Shown here in pieces: positions 45,387-59,384 of a stretch of DNA of 64,000 nt (its first letter is position 1; the number at the start of each line of letters is the position of its first letter). The notes under the pieces are model-generated. The model was not told where the DNA came from. It was given only the letters and a program-made list of their open reading frames with translations, and did not search any database. Both the position numbers and the translations under genes were made by a program. Source of the stretch: Sipunculus nudus (taxonomy: Eukaryota > Annelida > Sipuncula > Golfingiida > Sipunculidae); NCBI GenBank assembly GCA_026874595.1, contig CM049309.1:52736079-52800078 (forward strand), given 5' to 3'.

Positions 45387-48300
45387 GGATTTGTTTCTCA
45401 CCCCCAGTCAGTTTTCTGTCAGATAAACATTATTAGGACTGATGGTGGAGGACACTGCCCTGATATTCTCATGTTACTATTGTCAAATGAAGAATAACGG
45501 AAATCGTGTTAATCAAAACCTGGAAACATCCAAAGCTGTCATCTGACCAATGAGATGCAAGGTGATGTCATTGGCAGAATTAAATAATAAAATACATGCT
45601 GAAGTGCTGTCTAAAAATAGTATTAAACCTGTATTGTCTGTCTGATGACAAAACTTAAACACAGGTGCCCTTAAGAAAATATGTGGAAATTAAAGCAGTA
45701 TTTCATGTCTGGGATTTGGCCTTCCCATTTGTATCATATCACATGAATAATGTCAGAGACCCAGGCATGGGGTCAGGTATCGGGTCTCTGTGGATAGTAG
45801 TGGAAGCAATTTAGACAAAAAATCACATGACATTTTTAAATTCATAAATAAATATTAATCATGTTTTTAACCATTGCCATGCAAGTCGTGTTTCCACAAA
45901 TGCTTGAATTTTTGTAGCTAATCAGACAGATTTTCTTAAAGGTTCTGAGGATCCCAGAATTAAAACTAAAATGACTTAAAACTGTCAGGTATGAAATGCT
46001 CTGTAAGTGAAACTGAATCATTTTCTTGGCTAGTATGTACATTAGATAAGTGTGGCACTTTCTATGTCAGCACCTTGGTTTGAATTCGGATATCGTTGTT
46101 TCTTTTTTTACTTTGGCGTTTGCATATTTTGGCTTTTGGTGATGTATTTTAACATTGGCTTTGACATTTTTTGGCTTTGGGTGATGTATTTTGCTGACTG
46201 CTCTCTTTTATCAGGATTTATTATCACACAGCTTAGGTCAGCTGTATTAATGAACAACCAAGTTTACCCAGCACAGGAATGATGATGTAAGGACAAGCTT
46301 GAGCAGCATCTGCTCAGTGACTGTTATAGCATCATAACCCAGTACATGGCTGCCACAGCACATACTGTCTCTGCTGACAGTGGCACGTTTCATAGCATCA
46401 CAAGGGGAGGCTCAAGGTCCTTGTTCAAAACCCACCAGAGTCTTTAGTGCAAAGTGATTATGTTTCAGTGTGCTGCCAGAGCACTTGCATCAGAAATATT
46501 CCCAGCCTAGTACCTAGAAAACCCTGGAATATGATACTTTGATTAACGGATTAATTCATTAGGGATTTGCTGCTTGAAAATTAACACTAATAATATCCTC
46601 TCTATCGAGCAGTGGTTTGTTGTGCTGTATTTGAATTAAAGTGATATCTGCCACATTTATTTTAAATCAGAGAAAATGGCATTTTATTTGATCATTGAAG
46701 GAATTGAGTGGGATGTAATTTTGATGAACCAAACTTGAGCAACTTTCAGTCAAATGAAGAGGAGTTAGAAGTGTTATTATGTGTAACAAGATACCTTTAC
46801 TTCAAGGCTGCTCATGTGGTTTCAGATTTAAATTTCACTCACCACACATCATTCGTGCTTTTTGTTGTATAAGGTGGTTATTTTTTAGGAAAAAATAGCT
46901 TGGACAACTGTTACTGCAGAATAGAAAATTGTTTGTTTCCCCTCTGTCATGTGTTTTGAATCTAATTCCCAATATCTGGGTAGTTAAATGTATTTCGCCA
47001 TAATATTGTAACAAAAGTATTTGCTTTGAAGCATGGGTCTAATGTCAATGTACTGTACTATGATGCCCCCCCCCCCAAAAAAAAATAATAAATAGCCAAC
47101 AATCTCATTTTCAGAAGGTGCGAAAGACTGAATAACCTAAATCTGTGTTTATTGTCTCTGTAACCAGTGTTCTCAGAGAGAGAGAGAGAGAGACACATTT
47201 ATATTAAAACATCAGTATGTTTAAAATTTTGGATTAATAAGCAACCAGTTTGACTGGATATAGTGCAGTGTCTTTGATTAAATAAACATTTTCCCTGTTT
47301 CTTGTCAAACAGAGCAGACATAAGGGGGATCAGAATATGGTGGTTATAATATTTTCTTTGACACTTCAGTCAAGGGATACCACTAACAAACGGCAAGACA
47401 TGCCTCATGAAGTGTCTTGTCATGTGACTCAACTTTTGTTTGATGCAAAGTGTCATGAAGCTTCTTCAAATTTCCCTTGCCTTCATCAAAAGTTTTATTT
47501 TCCCTGCTTGCTCCCTTGTTGCATGTCACATCAAACAGTAATGGTTGTCATAACAACTGATGCTGACTGGCTACTGACATTTGATGGTTTCCATGGCAGG
47601 AGCTCAGATTCTCAGAAAAGTCACTAAAGGTCAGTCTGAAAGAGAGACTTACCATCCTTTGTGACATTGAATTTGTATTTGAATAAAAAAAAAGCATTTC
47701 ACAAAGATAGATTTCTGAGAGAAAACCCTTAATATCAGTGTACATTACCTTTAAAGAATGTATCAGAGGATTTTTTTTATAATTCTAAGATATTATTTGC
47801 ATGTTAAAACTTATTGTATACCAATAAAGAACACGCAAGCCTATATTTTGTCTGTTGTAGTTTGAGGTGAAAAAAACTATGAAATGACAGATATCACTGT
47901 TTAAATCTAATTAAATTACAACTGAGAATTTTCTTTTATGATTATTTTTTTAAAAATTATCTGAAGTGTACAGATATATAAGGATCCAATAATTGATCAT
48001 GTAATCTCTGTGTAAGCCTAGGAGTTGTACCTGTAGGGCTACTAGAGTGTATCAATATCAGTATCTTCCTTTATACAAGTGATACTTAAATGATCATTGT
48101 ATAGGCCAAAGGTATGTTCTTTTAGCACCAATTTGCTGAGTTTTAATGTTAAACGTGTCACATTCTCTATATTAACAGTGAGAGGTTACCCTCCAATAAG
48201 CTCTAGATAAATAAATCTTCTAGTTCAGATTATAGATAAGCTTAGTATCTTTATACACTTAATGTCAGTCTGTAGTGATATAATTGTATCCTCATAGATT

Positions 48301-50441
48301 GGATACCTAGTGTCAGTTTGTCTCCTGTTTCAGCCCATCAATTTTGCTTAAAAATGTAGGTTTAATCTCTGAAATTACATTCTGCTACTTTTTCCGTCAA
48401 GATCCATGTATTATTAAACTGTTTACAGTCAAGACTCTAGATATTTCTACGTCATCAGCTGTCCCCAAGCAAAATGATAGAGATTATCATTTAATGATAT
48501 TATCACATAATTAGTAAGGAATTTCATGAATCTAGTAATAACAGAGAGATAACTGTCATTAGTTGTGATGTTAAACTAGCCGTTCTTGTCTAACCTTTAC
48601 TTTACTATTATTGTTACTAATTATCTCCATAATTAGAAAGTAACTAGTCCCTGGCAGAGGTGATTCACTGACAGAATTACTGTTATTGGGTCCCTGATAA
48701 TTGGTCACTTTAACTTTAATTAAGAATGCTTGCAGGTCCTATCCCAGGGGCTCAGAAATACATTATGAATGCACCAGCGGCAGGCACAGAACATCCATAC
48801 ATGTTTGATCATTGTCTGAAGAGGCTGTGCATACATTAAACATACATCATTTCACTGTGGCGGACAGCTAATGAATGATATATAGATAAAATAATAATTT
48901 ATAAATTAGAGCATGATGGTAATAAGTGGCCTTCACACTCACAGTGAGGTGGAATATGATTTGGCCTTCAGTATCCAGGCAGTTTATAATGGATGAGTGG
49001 TCATTCACATTGGTTTTACTGTTTTGAAATAATTATTTGTGCACATTATTAAAACATTGCTTGCATGAGGCGGTGGCAAGGGTACTCCATGTAAACAACC
49101 AGCTGGGCTCCCTCTCTGCAGGTGCACACAAATTATTCAGCATTTCTCGACAACACAGAGAAAGGTATGACTCAGCATCATGATAATCTTTGTCTTTGCA
49201 ATGTTCGCTTCTGGTTTCATCAAAGCAAAACGCTCAGGGAGAGCATGGTTGAACATTTCTCGTTAGGGTGTTTGAGATAAGCTGGTTTTGTGCGACTGCA
49301 GATCAATTTTATTGATGATTCTTCAAATGAGTTTCTCTTGATGTATCATCCATATTGAAGCCAAATTTCTCCAGCAAATGCAGAGAAACTGCTGTCAGTA
49401 ACATTTATAATAAATATTGTTTTCTTGTTATGAATAATATAGATATTTGAAAAATTGAATGATTTATTTTAATAAAGAAACAGGAGTATGACATTTTCAC
49501 ACTATAAGATATTATTTGGCCTAATGTGTATAATTAAGTGTGACACCAATCAATGGGTTAATAAAAACTTAAGCATTTTCATTACTATATGACATATGAA
49601 TCCTGTGGTTTGTATCCTGTGTTTTTCATTGTATCATCTGATTCTCAGAATTATGGTAGTCATAGAATAGAATGGTAGTTACCTGGGATATACCATTACA
49701 CACCTGGAAGTGATGAGGATGCTTTTGTGTCAGGTAAGCACCTGTAGGGCTGGGACTAAACCACCACAGTGCTGCTGACTCACCTGCCAGGTATGCTCGT
49801 TAACATTGACGACTTTAGAAAGTTTCACAAAAGATCATGATACAGAGGTAGATTGGTGCATTCCTGTAGGTCTTTTATATAAAAGATAAGATGGATACAA
49901 GTGAAGGGAAGAGTTTTTGTTCGTGATGGAGATAGCAGGTGATCTTATCTCAGTGGGCCTTGTTATATGACCGCAATGATGTATGATGTCTGGGATAAGA
50001 GACTGAAGCGGGTATGAGTGTACTGTGATGTAATATATAGTTGGAGAATTTGCTGTATGCGGGCATACTTCAGTTGGCCAAATATACTTTGGCAGGAAAT
50101 CAATAGGCGTGGTTGAACTACTTCTAAGTTATGAAATATTCTCCGATAAAATGTGACATCGATGAATCAGCATGTCTGGGAATGTTAACAAGATGGTCTA
50201 GCATGTCGTAGGTAAAAGGTTTGGCAGTGAGAGATCAATAACAGATGTCCTATTTAAGTTTTGGAATGCTTGTAACGGCCACATGTTAGCACAGCCTTCC
50301 TTTTGGCAGAGTGTGCTCCGGTGACATCACAGATTCACTTTAGTAAACAGGCAAAGTAAATAGCTTTATTGTTCAGCATCATATTGGAAAACTAATATAA
50401 TTTTGTTTTGAAATTGCTATAAAGCCTTGGCTCATATTAAT
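45387..50441. other. Unassigned sequence with minor simple repeats
   Basis: Simple repeats are C11 followed by A9 at 47066-47085, and (AG)n at 47175-47193. About 48480-48890 is repeat-free with several TAATTA/ATTAGT cores (for example TGTCATTAGTTGTGATG), resembling a conserved regulatory block. No gene is recognised; short frames such as + 47337-47627 lack domains. Confidence 0.4.
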
Positions 50442-50559
50442 ATTTTCTCCAAAGCTAAACTCAGATGTACAGATCTGTTGAAAGGCAAAATGTTGGTATC
50501 ATTTTCTCCAAAGCTAAACTTAGATGTACAGATCTGTTGAAAGGCAAAATGTTGGTATC
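50442..50559. repeat. Near-perfect 59-bp tandem duplication
   Basis: Two adjacent copies start ATTTTCTCCAAAGCTAAACT and end GGCAAAATGTTGGTATC. They differ at one base (CTCAGATG against CTTAGATG), indicating a recent duplication. Confidence 0.97.
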
Positions 50560-51333
50560 AACACATAGATTGATATGGCTGCCATTTTTTTCCCAAGTAT
50601 CAAACTTTTTAGAGAAAATTGAAATGTGTTGTTGCAGTACTTTAAAAGTTTTCAAAATATTGATATTAAAACTACTTTGTGTCTTGATGAATTAAACTGA
50701 ACATCCTTAAAATTAAAGTGGGTTCATTTTCATCATTATTTAAACTCATCATTATGTTTTGAAGGAACTTCATAACAGTTTGTATTCTTAATTTCTTGTT
50801 CTGTAGAATTTAGGGAGAGATTTATAGTTTGCACCCAGAAACAAATATTCTAAAAAATCTTGAGAAGAGGTTGTTTCAACCCGGGCAAAAACCACTGCAC
50901 ATTTGTATTGTATTTTCTCTTCATAGAATAGGCTTCAAACACCCTAAACCTCTTCTCTAGGGCCACTCCCGGTTACCAGCTGTTGCAGGCTCAGTTATTG
51001 TAAAGGAGAGATTAAGGATTAATTCATCAAGATCTTTTTTTTGGTCTTGGATACTTGCATTACCTTTTTAATATTGCAGCAGTTCCATTACTGGTGTCTG
51101 TATTGATAATGTGGAGCATGAAAGCTAGCGTCAAGAGGAGTGTATTTAACAGACATGAAACATGACTGCAGTCTAGGATATAAACACCTGTGCTGTGATA
51201 TTAGTAGGAGACCTCGTTTCTGAAAGCATGTGATACCTAGCCTTTATTGCTCGGATGGCAGTACTGCTGGCCTTATCTGAGTCTACAGAGCAGAAAATAG
51301 CTATTCCTGGGAGAGAGTGACAAGCCATTCTAT
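50560..51333. other. Unassigned sequence
   Basis: No gene or repeat recognised. Confidence 0.4.
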
Positions 51334-51528
51334 GTGGGATCTGTATTGATGGCCAACAATAAAACATGGAAGAGCAGTTTGTCAGAGATTCCCACGGGGG
51401 ACCAGCCTCCAAGACTGATAGTCACCAAGCCCAGTGCTGCGACAGCCACTCACTGTCGCATGAATGTTGCATGTGATCCAGCAACTCCCAGCTCGTCTTG
51501 CAAGAATATCTCAAAAGCAAACTCATAA
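51334..51528 (+). CDS. Candidate exon, unrecognised product
   Basis: A + frame of about 60 codons includes ATG at 51349 and ends at TAA 51526-51528. It reads NNKTWKSSLSEIPTGDQPPR, then a threonine-, alanine- and serine-rich segment with three cysteines. Codon third positions are mixed and less AT-rich than the surroundings. There is no recognised domain, and a minus frame overlaps it (51173-51412), so low stop density is an adequate alternative explanation. Confidence 0.15.
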   Translation: MGSVLMANNKTWKSSLSEIPTGDQPPRLIVTKPSAATATHCRMNVACDPATPSSSCKNISKANS

Positions 51529-54500
51529 TAACACCACCCAGGGCTCTTCCAGTAAGTCTAACTGGTACTGGTTCCACTTGCACAAGCAAAAGAAGCCAGT
51601 AATGTATTTACAGTTGTGCTGAAAGTGCTCCAAACAGGATTTGTCCCAGTTCAAAGGCTGGCATGTTGGCGGTTACTGTTGTAGCACCATTCAGGGATCT
51701 GTTTTATGTACTGGCTAGCTTTGATTGTGGATTCTTGTTTATCTTATAATGGTTTGAATGATAGGAACAGATTGAGGGGAGCTTCAGTCAGTGTAGGAGG
51801 GGATGAGGCGGTTGTTGTGGACCTTATAGTAAATAGTTATGTCTTCTGTTATAGCTGAAGTCTAGGCCTGGTTTACACACACAATGACTGTATGCCTAAC
51901 AATGCTGCTCTCATTAATAACACAGATGAATTTATGCTGGTTCAGTGATTCATTGAGTTCTCAATTAAATATTAATTCATTACATATGTGTGTAAGTGAA
52001 GTGGTCATTATAATCAGTATATAAGCAGCACAGAAATATGAAGGACCAAATGTCAAAGGTTCAGTCAAAGGTTACCCGCTCAGTCACACGACAAGCCAAA
52101 AGGTGAATGCAGTACTCTTTTGTCATTTGTTAGCTGATAGTGTGAGATACCATCAAGTTTCATTTGTTGAAATGAGAAAAAAAGCAGTTGTCTGCATATC
52201 AGTTCAGTGATGCGAGTGAAAAAATGTAATATCCCATCACAATGCAGACATGGCTGATGTAATAACATATTTGCAGTCTATAAATTTATATCTTTTTTAT
52301 ATGTCACAGGTGTTTGGGCATCTCAGTCACATTAAGGCAGAGGTCACATGTGGGTAATGCTGTGCCACCACTGCTGTGCAGGGAAAAACACATTATGGTT
52401 CTGTTTTATTTCAGATAGGCCAGGAGAGCTTAATGTTTAATACATTCTGTTTGTCCGTACAGGCATACCAGAGTGTAGTTAAAATTAGGTAACAGGTCCA
52501 TCAGATGCATGACTAAGCTGTACTGTAACTATTACTTACCCTGAGTTAGGATAAAAATTACAGGCTCTGAAAGTAAAAATTCATGACATCTCCTAAGCAA
52601 AATTATAAAATTTGATTGTCAAATATAAAAAAAAAATTGTGGCCATTGCAGTTTTTTGATTGCTGTGATATGATAAATGAACTGCGTGGCAAAGTTGGAG
52701 TCTATTGGTCATCACCTACATGTGGAGTCCATAAACATTTCACTGGATATAAAATGTAATAAAAATTGCCAACATTTAAATTTTGCTTCAAAAGATTTTC
52801 ACTGAAGAAACCAAAAAAATAAGATTCAACATATAAAAAGTTATGCAGTTAATTTGACATCTTCTTTTATCATGATGTATTATTTACTGATTAAATCACA
52901 TTGGATGTGCCTAGTTTGTGTCAAATGTTGTAAATTGTAAACAAGTAAGTTAGTTTATATGTTCTAAACATGAATATGATGTCTTCATACATATATATGC
53001 AAGTTTTTGGGATTTTATATTATTTAGTTTTTACATGATCTTTAGGTCCTTATTTAATTTGATGTATACCTATGGCAGATTTTAAAGAAAAATCAGTTTG
53101 TACTGAAGTTCCCTGTGTGTCCAGGACTGCTATATACTAGCTGATTGTACACAGAAGTTACTATAGATGAATGGCACGTACATATTGGATGTATGTGAGG
53201 ACTTACCATACCCTGTGACAAACGACCCTGTAGATGTAGGGAGATGTCACTGTTCAGGAGTTATAGATTATACATCAGGTATACACAGGGCCTGGCAGTG
53301 AGTGACTGACAGTTTCTTGTTGGTGAGCAGGCCTGGCTCCTGGATGGTATGGCAGGCTGACTGGCTGTGATGTACTACACAGACTGCTGTGGTTCCCTCC
53401 TGCCCGCTGAGGAGTCATGGGTTTTATTTTTATTAACCTTGCGTAGGATGGTTCAGCATCCACTGATCACGTCGGGATACCATTTATATTGCACACGTGG
53501 AACTAGATTGAAACCCCAAACTTTTTTAATGTAATAACTATGCGCCTATGAGGGATGGCATGTAGGGACTTCTTTATTGACACTAAAAAATTGAACTGAC
53601 ATGGGGAGCCCTGCTTACACTTGGGAAACAGTGGTTCATAACCTGCTGGCACTGTCACTTCATTTTGCAGCTACAATTTCTGAATATAGGACCACAGTAC
53701 TTTTTTTAATGGAAAAGAATGTTAGGTTTTTATACATCCATCAGTTTTCAAGATAACCACAGGAGCTTCCAAAGTTTTCCAGAGAGGCAGAAGAACAGGT
53801 GCACAAAATTTGTCAATTCTCAGTTTACAAGAAAAAAGTAGTAGCTGTCCACTCCTTCTCTATTACAAATGAAGCGGTAGATGGATGATTCTTGCACTGT
53901 ATCTTTGCAATAATATGCTACAGAAGCAAATTTAATGTACATATATTATAAAAAAAGTAGGATATGCAGGAATGAGATGGAGAAAAATTGGACATTGATT
54001 TGATGTGCAGACTTGATGGATATAAATATTTATAGACAAAGAAGTTTGCAAACTTAGATAGTTGAAAAATTGAAGTTAAAAGATGACATCTTCCTAAATA
54101 CTGACCTTTTGTAACAAAAATATATTAGGGAAATAAAAAATGACTCGCTTCCTTCTTAGCTTGTTAGTGTTCTTTTGCAAGAGCTGGAGCTACATAAGTC
54201 TTTGTTCAGATATCACCTGACTCATACAAAGAACTTCCGCCAGACCTCGGTGAACCTGCTGTAAATTTCCTGTTCCTGGTATTATGGTAGTTTGAGATTA
54301 TTTATGGTAGCGTTGCGATGCTGTTTGCTCCACTGCTGTGCTGTTGGATATTCCTGCTGTTTGACAGTCGTTTAATTACCACTTAAATTCAGGCCAGAAT
54401 CTGAGGTCCCAAAAGAAGAGATCTTGGAGCAGCAGCTTGTGACCTCATGAGAATACCACAAAATTATCTGCGGAAGCTGAGGACATGTTCATTTCTTAGG

Positions 54501-55930
54501 GATGCCCTGATTCCTGAGATCAGGCATTTCTTGAATAACTCAATGATGTTGGATTTGCTGTGATTAGAGCACTGTAGTGTACAGAGTGGCATTTGACATC
54601 ATGAAAAGAAAGCAGGCTCTAACTGTTTAATAAATTACAGCTTAATCTCTCGGGATTCATGTTCCTGTCGCATCTTTACAATTAAATCGTAGTGGCTTTA
54701 CCACTGGATGGTTTGGCAGTGTGTTTTTTCTGCGTCTTAATACTGGCTGTAAGCTGTTTATTACCCTTTGGGCACTGTAGCTGAAAATAGCGTTCTTCTT
54801 GTTGGTGGGTCCGTGTGATAATGATATGTGTACTACGAGGAGGGCAGTCTTCAGGGACGTTGATCAGGTCTGTGTGCCGATGATTCGGGAGACTGGGTCT
54901 GCTGCTGGCATTACTGGATGCCTCATTACAAGCAGCCTTTCACTTTCAGGATCAATACATCAGCTGCTTTACGGCCACATGCCAATACCACACCAATACG
55001 ATGTTCTATTGACCCTCACAATGTCCTTTCCATTCACTGACAGTTCATAATTTTTCATTGCTGTTTGCTTCACTAGAGTCGTATAGTGCAGTTTTTTTGC
55101 GCCAGGGTTGATAGTCTTGGGTCAATTCGGGCCTTTTTAATTCCAATTTGGTCAGAAATGGCACAAGGAATGATTGGTTGTAGCAGCAATGAGCTAGGGA
55201 ACAAGTTCCATGAATTCTCCCAGCATTATTAACCACCCCATCATGAAGAGCTGGCGTCAAGTTGCAATTTCTGACTCATTTTCTATGGATTCATCTTGTT
55301 GACCAGTTGTGTGTTGGCTACTAAATCATTTTGGATGTCATCACAGTGAATTCAAACGTCTAGCACATATAGACTACCCTAGGTTGTTTCTAAAAGTTCA
55401 TTGAAATACATGCAATGCTATTACAATGTTAAGTACTGGAAGTGTTTAACTAGAACCCTGTGGTCCATCATACTGCAATTATGTTTCTTATTTGTAAACT
55501 GTGTGCATGCAGCCTCAAACCTAAAAACCAGTGGGCTGAGCATGGCTTAAAAGCATGTGCATGTAAGCACAAACATATGTCCAGCAGGAAGTGCAAAGAG
55601 CTTCCTAAGTAATGCAGTAAGCTCTCTGCTGGAAGATGCTGGGCTGGATATTACATGTTTCACACATGTTCACCAGGAGTGATTTTCCCTGGTGTTTTCT
55701 GTGCACTTTCTGACAATTGAGGTTTTAGCCAGCTAAAATGTTAACATGCCTTGCCGTAATTGTGAAGTATTTTTCTCTAGTCAGTGTCTTATTGATTATT
55801 GTAACTACAGTTTTGATAAAAATGCTGATGTCATGTACTTTTAAAGGTTTTGAACTTTTTCATCGATAGAATATGTGTTACATCCACAGCATGTGATTTT
55901 CTGATAAATATTTTATCATCATAAGTATTC
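51529..55930. other. Unassigned sequence
   Basis: No gene or repeat recognised. Less AT-rich, repeat-free stretches occur at about 53280-53470 and 54790-55050, each with short open frames but no domain. Confidence 0.4.
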
Positions 55931-56041
55931 ATTGCTTGCAAGGCATTGACCTGTTTGCCACATGGCAAACACTAATATACATTTTCCTTATTTGCCACAT
56001 AGAAAACTCTGGTATACAATGTCATGATTGCCACATGATGT
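55931..56041. repeat. Decayed edge units of the 36-bp array
   Basis: TTTGCCACATGGCAAACACT and TTTGCCACATAGAAAACTCT precede the regular array. They share the CCACATGG...ACACT skeleton at irregular spacing. Confidence 0.6.
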
Positions 56042-57200
56042 AAGTGCCTTGTCATATGGTGTTCACTGTAAGCACTGCCTTGTTTTGCCACATGGTTTTA
56101 ACTGTATACACTGCCTTGTTTGGCTACATGGCGTTCACTGTATGCACTGCCTTGTTTAGCAACTTGTTTTTCACTGTATACACTGCCTTGTTATGCTACA
56201 TGGTTTTCACTCTATACACTGCCTTGTTTGGCAACTTGGTTTACAATGCATACACTGCCTTGTTTGGCAACTTGGTTTACACTGTATACACTGCCTTGTT
56301 ATGCTACATGGTTTTCACTGTATGCACTGCCTTGTTTGGCAACTTGTTTTTCACTGTATACACTGCCTTGTTATGCTACATGGTTTTCAATCTATACACT
56401 GCCTTGTTTGGCAACTTGGTTTACAATGCATACACTGCCTTGTTTGGCAACTTGGTTTACACTGTATACACTTCCTTGTTATGCTACATGGTTTTCACTG
56501 TATACACTGCCTTGTTTGGCACCTTGGTTAACACTGTATACACTGCCTTGTTTTGCTACATGGTTTTCACTGTATACTTTGCCTTGTTTGGCTACATGGT
56601 TTACACTGTATACACTGCATTGTTTGGCTACATGGTTTACACTGTATACACTGCATTGTTTGGCTACATGGTTTTCACTGTATACACTGCATTGTTTGGC
56701 TACATGGTTTTCACTGTATACACTGCATTGTTTGGCTACATGGTTTACACTGTATACACTGCATTGTTTGGCTACATGGTTTTCACTGTATACACTGCAT
56801 TGTTTGGCTACATGGTTTTCACTGTATGCACTGCGTTGTTTGGCTACATGGTTTTCACTGTATACACTGCCTTGTTTGGCTGCATGGTTTTCACTGTATG
56901 CACTGCCTTGTTTGGCTACATGGTTTTCACTGTATACACTGCCTTGTTTGGCTACATGGTTTTCACTGTATACACTGCCTTGTTTGGCTACATGGTTTTC
57001 ACTGTATACACTGCCTTGTTTGGCTACATGGTTTTCACTGTATACACTGCCTTGTTTGGCTACATGGTTTTCACTGTATACACTGCATTGTTTGGCTACA
57101 CGGTTTTGAATGTAAACACTGCCTTGTTTGGCTACATGGTTTTCACTATGTAAACTGCCTTGTTTGGCTACATGGGTTTTCACGGTATACACTGCTGTGC
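56042..57200. repeat. 36-bp minisatellite, about 32 units
   Basis: The consensus begins GCCTTGTTTGGCTACATGGT and continues TTTCACTGTATACACT, 36 bp. The left half has extra variants (GGCAACTTGG, TTATGCTACATGG) arranged in a 180-bp, five-unit higher-order repeat: 56190-56297 recurs at 56370-56477. The right half is more uniform. Each unit carries the palindrome TGTATACA. The unit is 12 codons without stops in all three + frames and in one minus frame. Open frames of 369, 329 and 223 codons (+) and 246 codons (minus) therefore coexist, which argues that none is selected. The longest would read YTALFGYMVFTV repeated. Confidence 0.97.
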
Positions 57201-59384
57201 CACATGATCTGCTTGACATTTTGAGTAAAATGTTAAAACTAAAGGAGAATTTATCTGTTGTACGAGTTCATTACAGATAATTTCTTTAACCTCATGCTGA
57301 CAGAGGAAGAATCCTTATTGACTAAGATCATGAAGAAAACTGGCTGTTGCATTGCAGCCGGGTTATAAATTAGTCTGGCGGATCTGTAGCTTAGAGGGTT
57401 TTTTCCCATAAAGCCCTTTGTATCTTGCTGGGTTCATGTCTGCTATGACGAGACCTAAATGATAGCAGCCAGGGCTGAACAGGGCTGATTCTTCATCAGG
57501 TGAAAGCCTGAAGAAGAAAAAGTCAGGTGGGGCTCGTTAAGGACAGGTGCACATATCTCTGTGGTACTCATCATGCAGAGTATATACTTGTGTTTACCAC
57601 TGCTTTGTTTGCATATTAAAAACAGTGCTGACTGCTGAATAGAAACATTAGTTTACACTGACACTCTGAACTGCATGGGAAATGTGTCCATTTATTTTTT
57701 ATTTTTATTTATTTTTTGGGGGGGGGGGTTATCATTTGTACAGTAAATTGAAATTCATTCTCATGTTTGCTGAAGCTTAAATTAAGAATGATGTGAAAAT
57801 GGAGTTGTTTACTCTGCTGTATCAGATGCAGACAGTGACACAAAAAAGGCAGATTCATGGGAACTAGTGTGTTGAAATTCTGTGTGTTGAACCTCACCAA
57901 AACTACGCTGCCTGTTGTGGCTGTCTCTAAAAATTTGTGAATACTTTCATCCCAGTTTATAGTAATAAATTTAATCAGAGTAATTGTATTACTAGCATTA
58001 TCAAGAAAATGTTTTACTAATACTGTGTGTTCAGATGATTTATTGGGTTGAAATAACATAGAATTTTGTGTTTTCATTAAAATATTAAAATTATTGAAGG
58101 CCCAATATTAAACAAGCATACCTTACCTGTTACTTCATAATGATCTCAAATACACATAATGAATCATTTGAATTTGATGAAATTATTAACACGTGATGCT
58201 GAGTCGTTGTCTGTGAGTGAAGGGATAGGAGTGTCCATTTAAACCTGCACTTTTATTCTGAACTATGCCAGGTTCTTTGTATCATGGAAGCTTACAAATC
58301 CATGAAATTCACATTATAAAAAAATCCATGAATAATCCATTAGCAGGTTTTGTGATCTGAAGTTCTCTTTTGAAGCTGTGTATTAGCCATGAGCTAACAT
58401 GTCAATTTTACTGGTCTTCTACTTCTCACAATGCTTTAAATGGGATGCATTTGCAGCAGCTCACATAAGGATATCAATATTTCACAGTTTCTTTTTCCAT
58501 GGTTGCATTTAGATGAAGAGATTATTCCAAGAGCTGTGTGCGGCTATAATTAATACATTTTGATAAATCTGATTAAAGATTAAATGTTATTTGATTTTTT
58601 TGGTCTCAAATATTTACTCAGATTAGACAGAAACAAAATCCACAACTGGGCTAATTGACAACATGAATTGCATGCATGTTGCATAAATAAAACACAAGTT
58701 ACTGGCAGATGGTATCTAAATATAAATGATGCCTAAAAAGAGTGCAATTAAATCTGGTAACAGATGGAAGAAGTTGGACTGCAAGAGCTAGATCATGTGA
58801 GCCATAAAAGAACTAGGGTAGTGTGAGGACTTTAAAGGTTGACAGACAAAAGCATAAGAACCTGAACCAGACAGCAGTGGTCACCCGGGAGTTCTTGCAC
58901 CCTGCTTGTGATGCCAGACAGCCATCTTGGTCCAGGCTGGAACAAGTTCCAAGTTGGTGCCATTTGTCTGAGCCATTTGGTGTCTGGTGGTGCCGCGGGT
59001 AGCATCAGTAACACTGCAGTTCACAACTCCTTCAGGGATAACTTCATGTCTATAGGGACTTTTAATGGTATTGTTCAACAAGAAACGCACGACTTATTAG
59101 ACAGGGAAGTGTTAAACTTATCTTTCGACAAGATTTAGTGTTTTTATTTGAGCAAGGGTGCCATTATTCACATGGGTTTGTATGAGAAAATATGTGCTGA
59201 GTTGTAGAAATTGAGACATTATGGTAGGGCTCCAATTGACCTGTGACCTCTTCTGTAAGGACACAAAAAGATGCAAGTATTAATGCTTTTTGGGCATGTA
59301 CAAATGTGTACGCATCAGTCCAGTGCAGAGGGATATGTACAAGTACACCCACAGACTGTTTTTTGGTAGAGTTAACTGTGGATA
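57201..59384. other. Unassigned sequence
   Basis: G11 lies at 57718-57728 after a T-rich run. Repeat-free, less AT-rich stretches lie at about 57300-57540 and 58860-59100; the latter is open on both strands (+ 58908-59138, minus 58881-59090) without a domain. Confidence 0.4.

Noticed and set aside
56044-57153. 369-codon open frame in the 36-bp array as a membrane protein gene
   Set aside because: Three + frames and one minus frame are open at once because the unit is 36 bp without stops; there is no start or splice context and no non-repetitive sequence in the frame.
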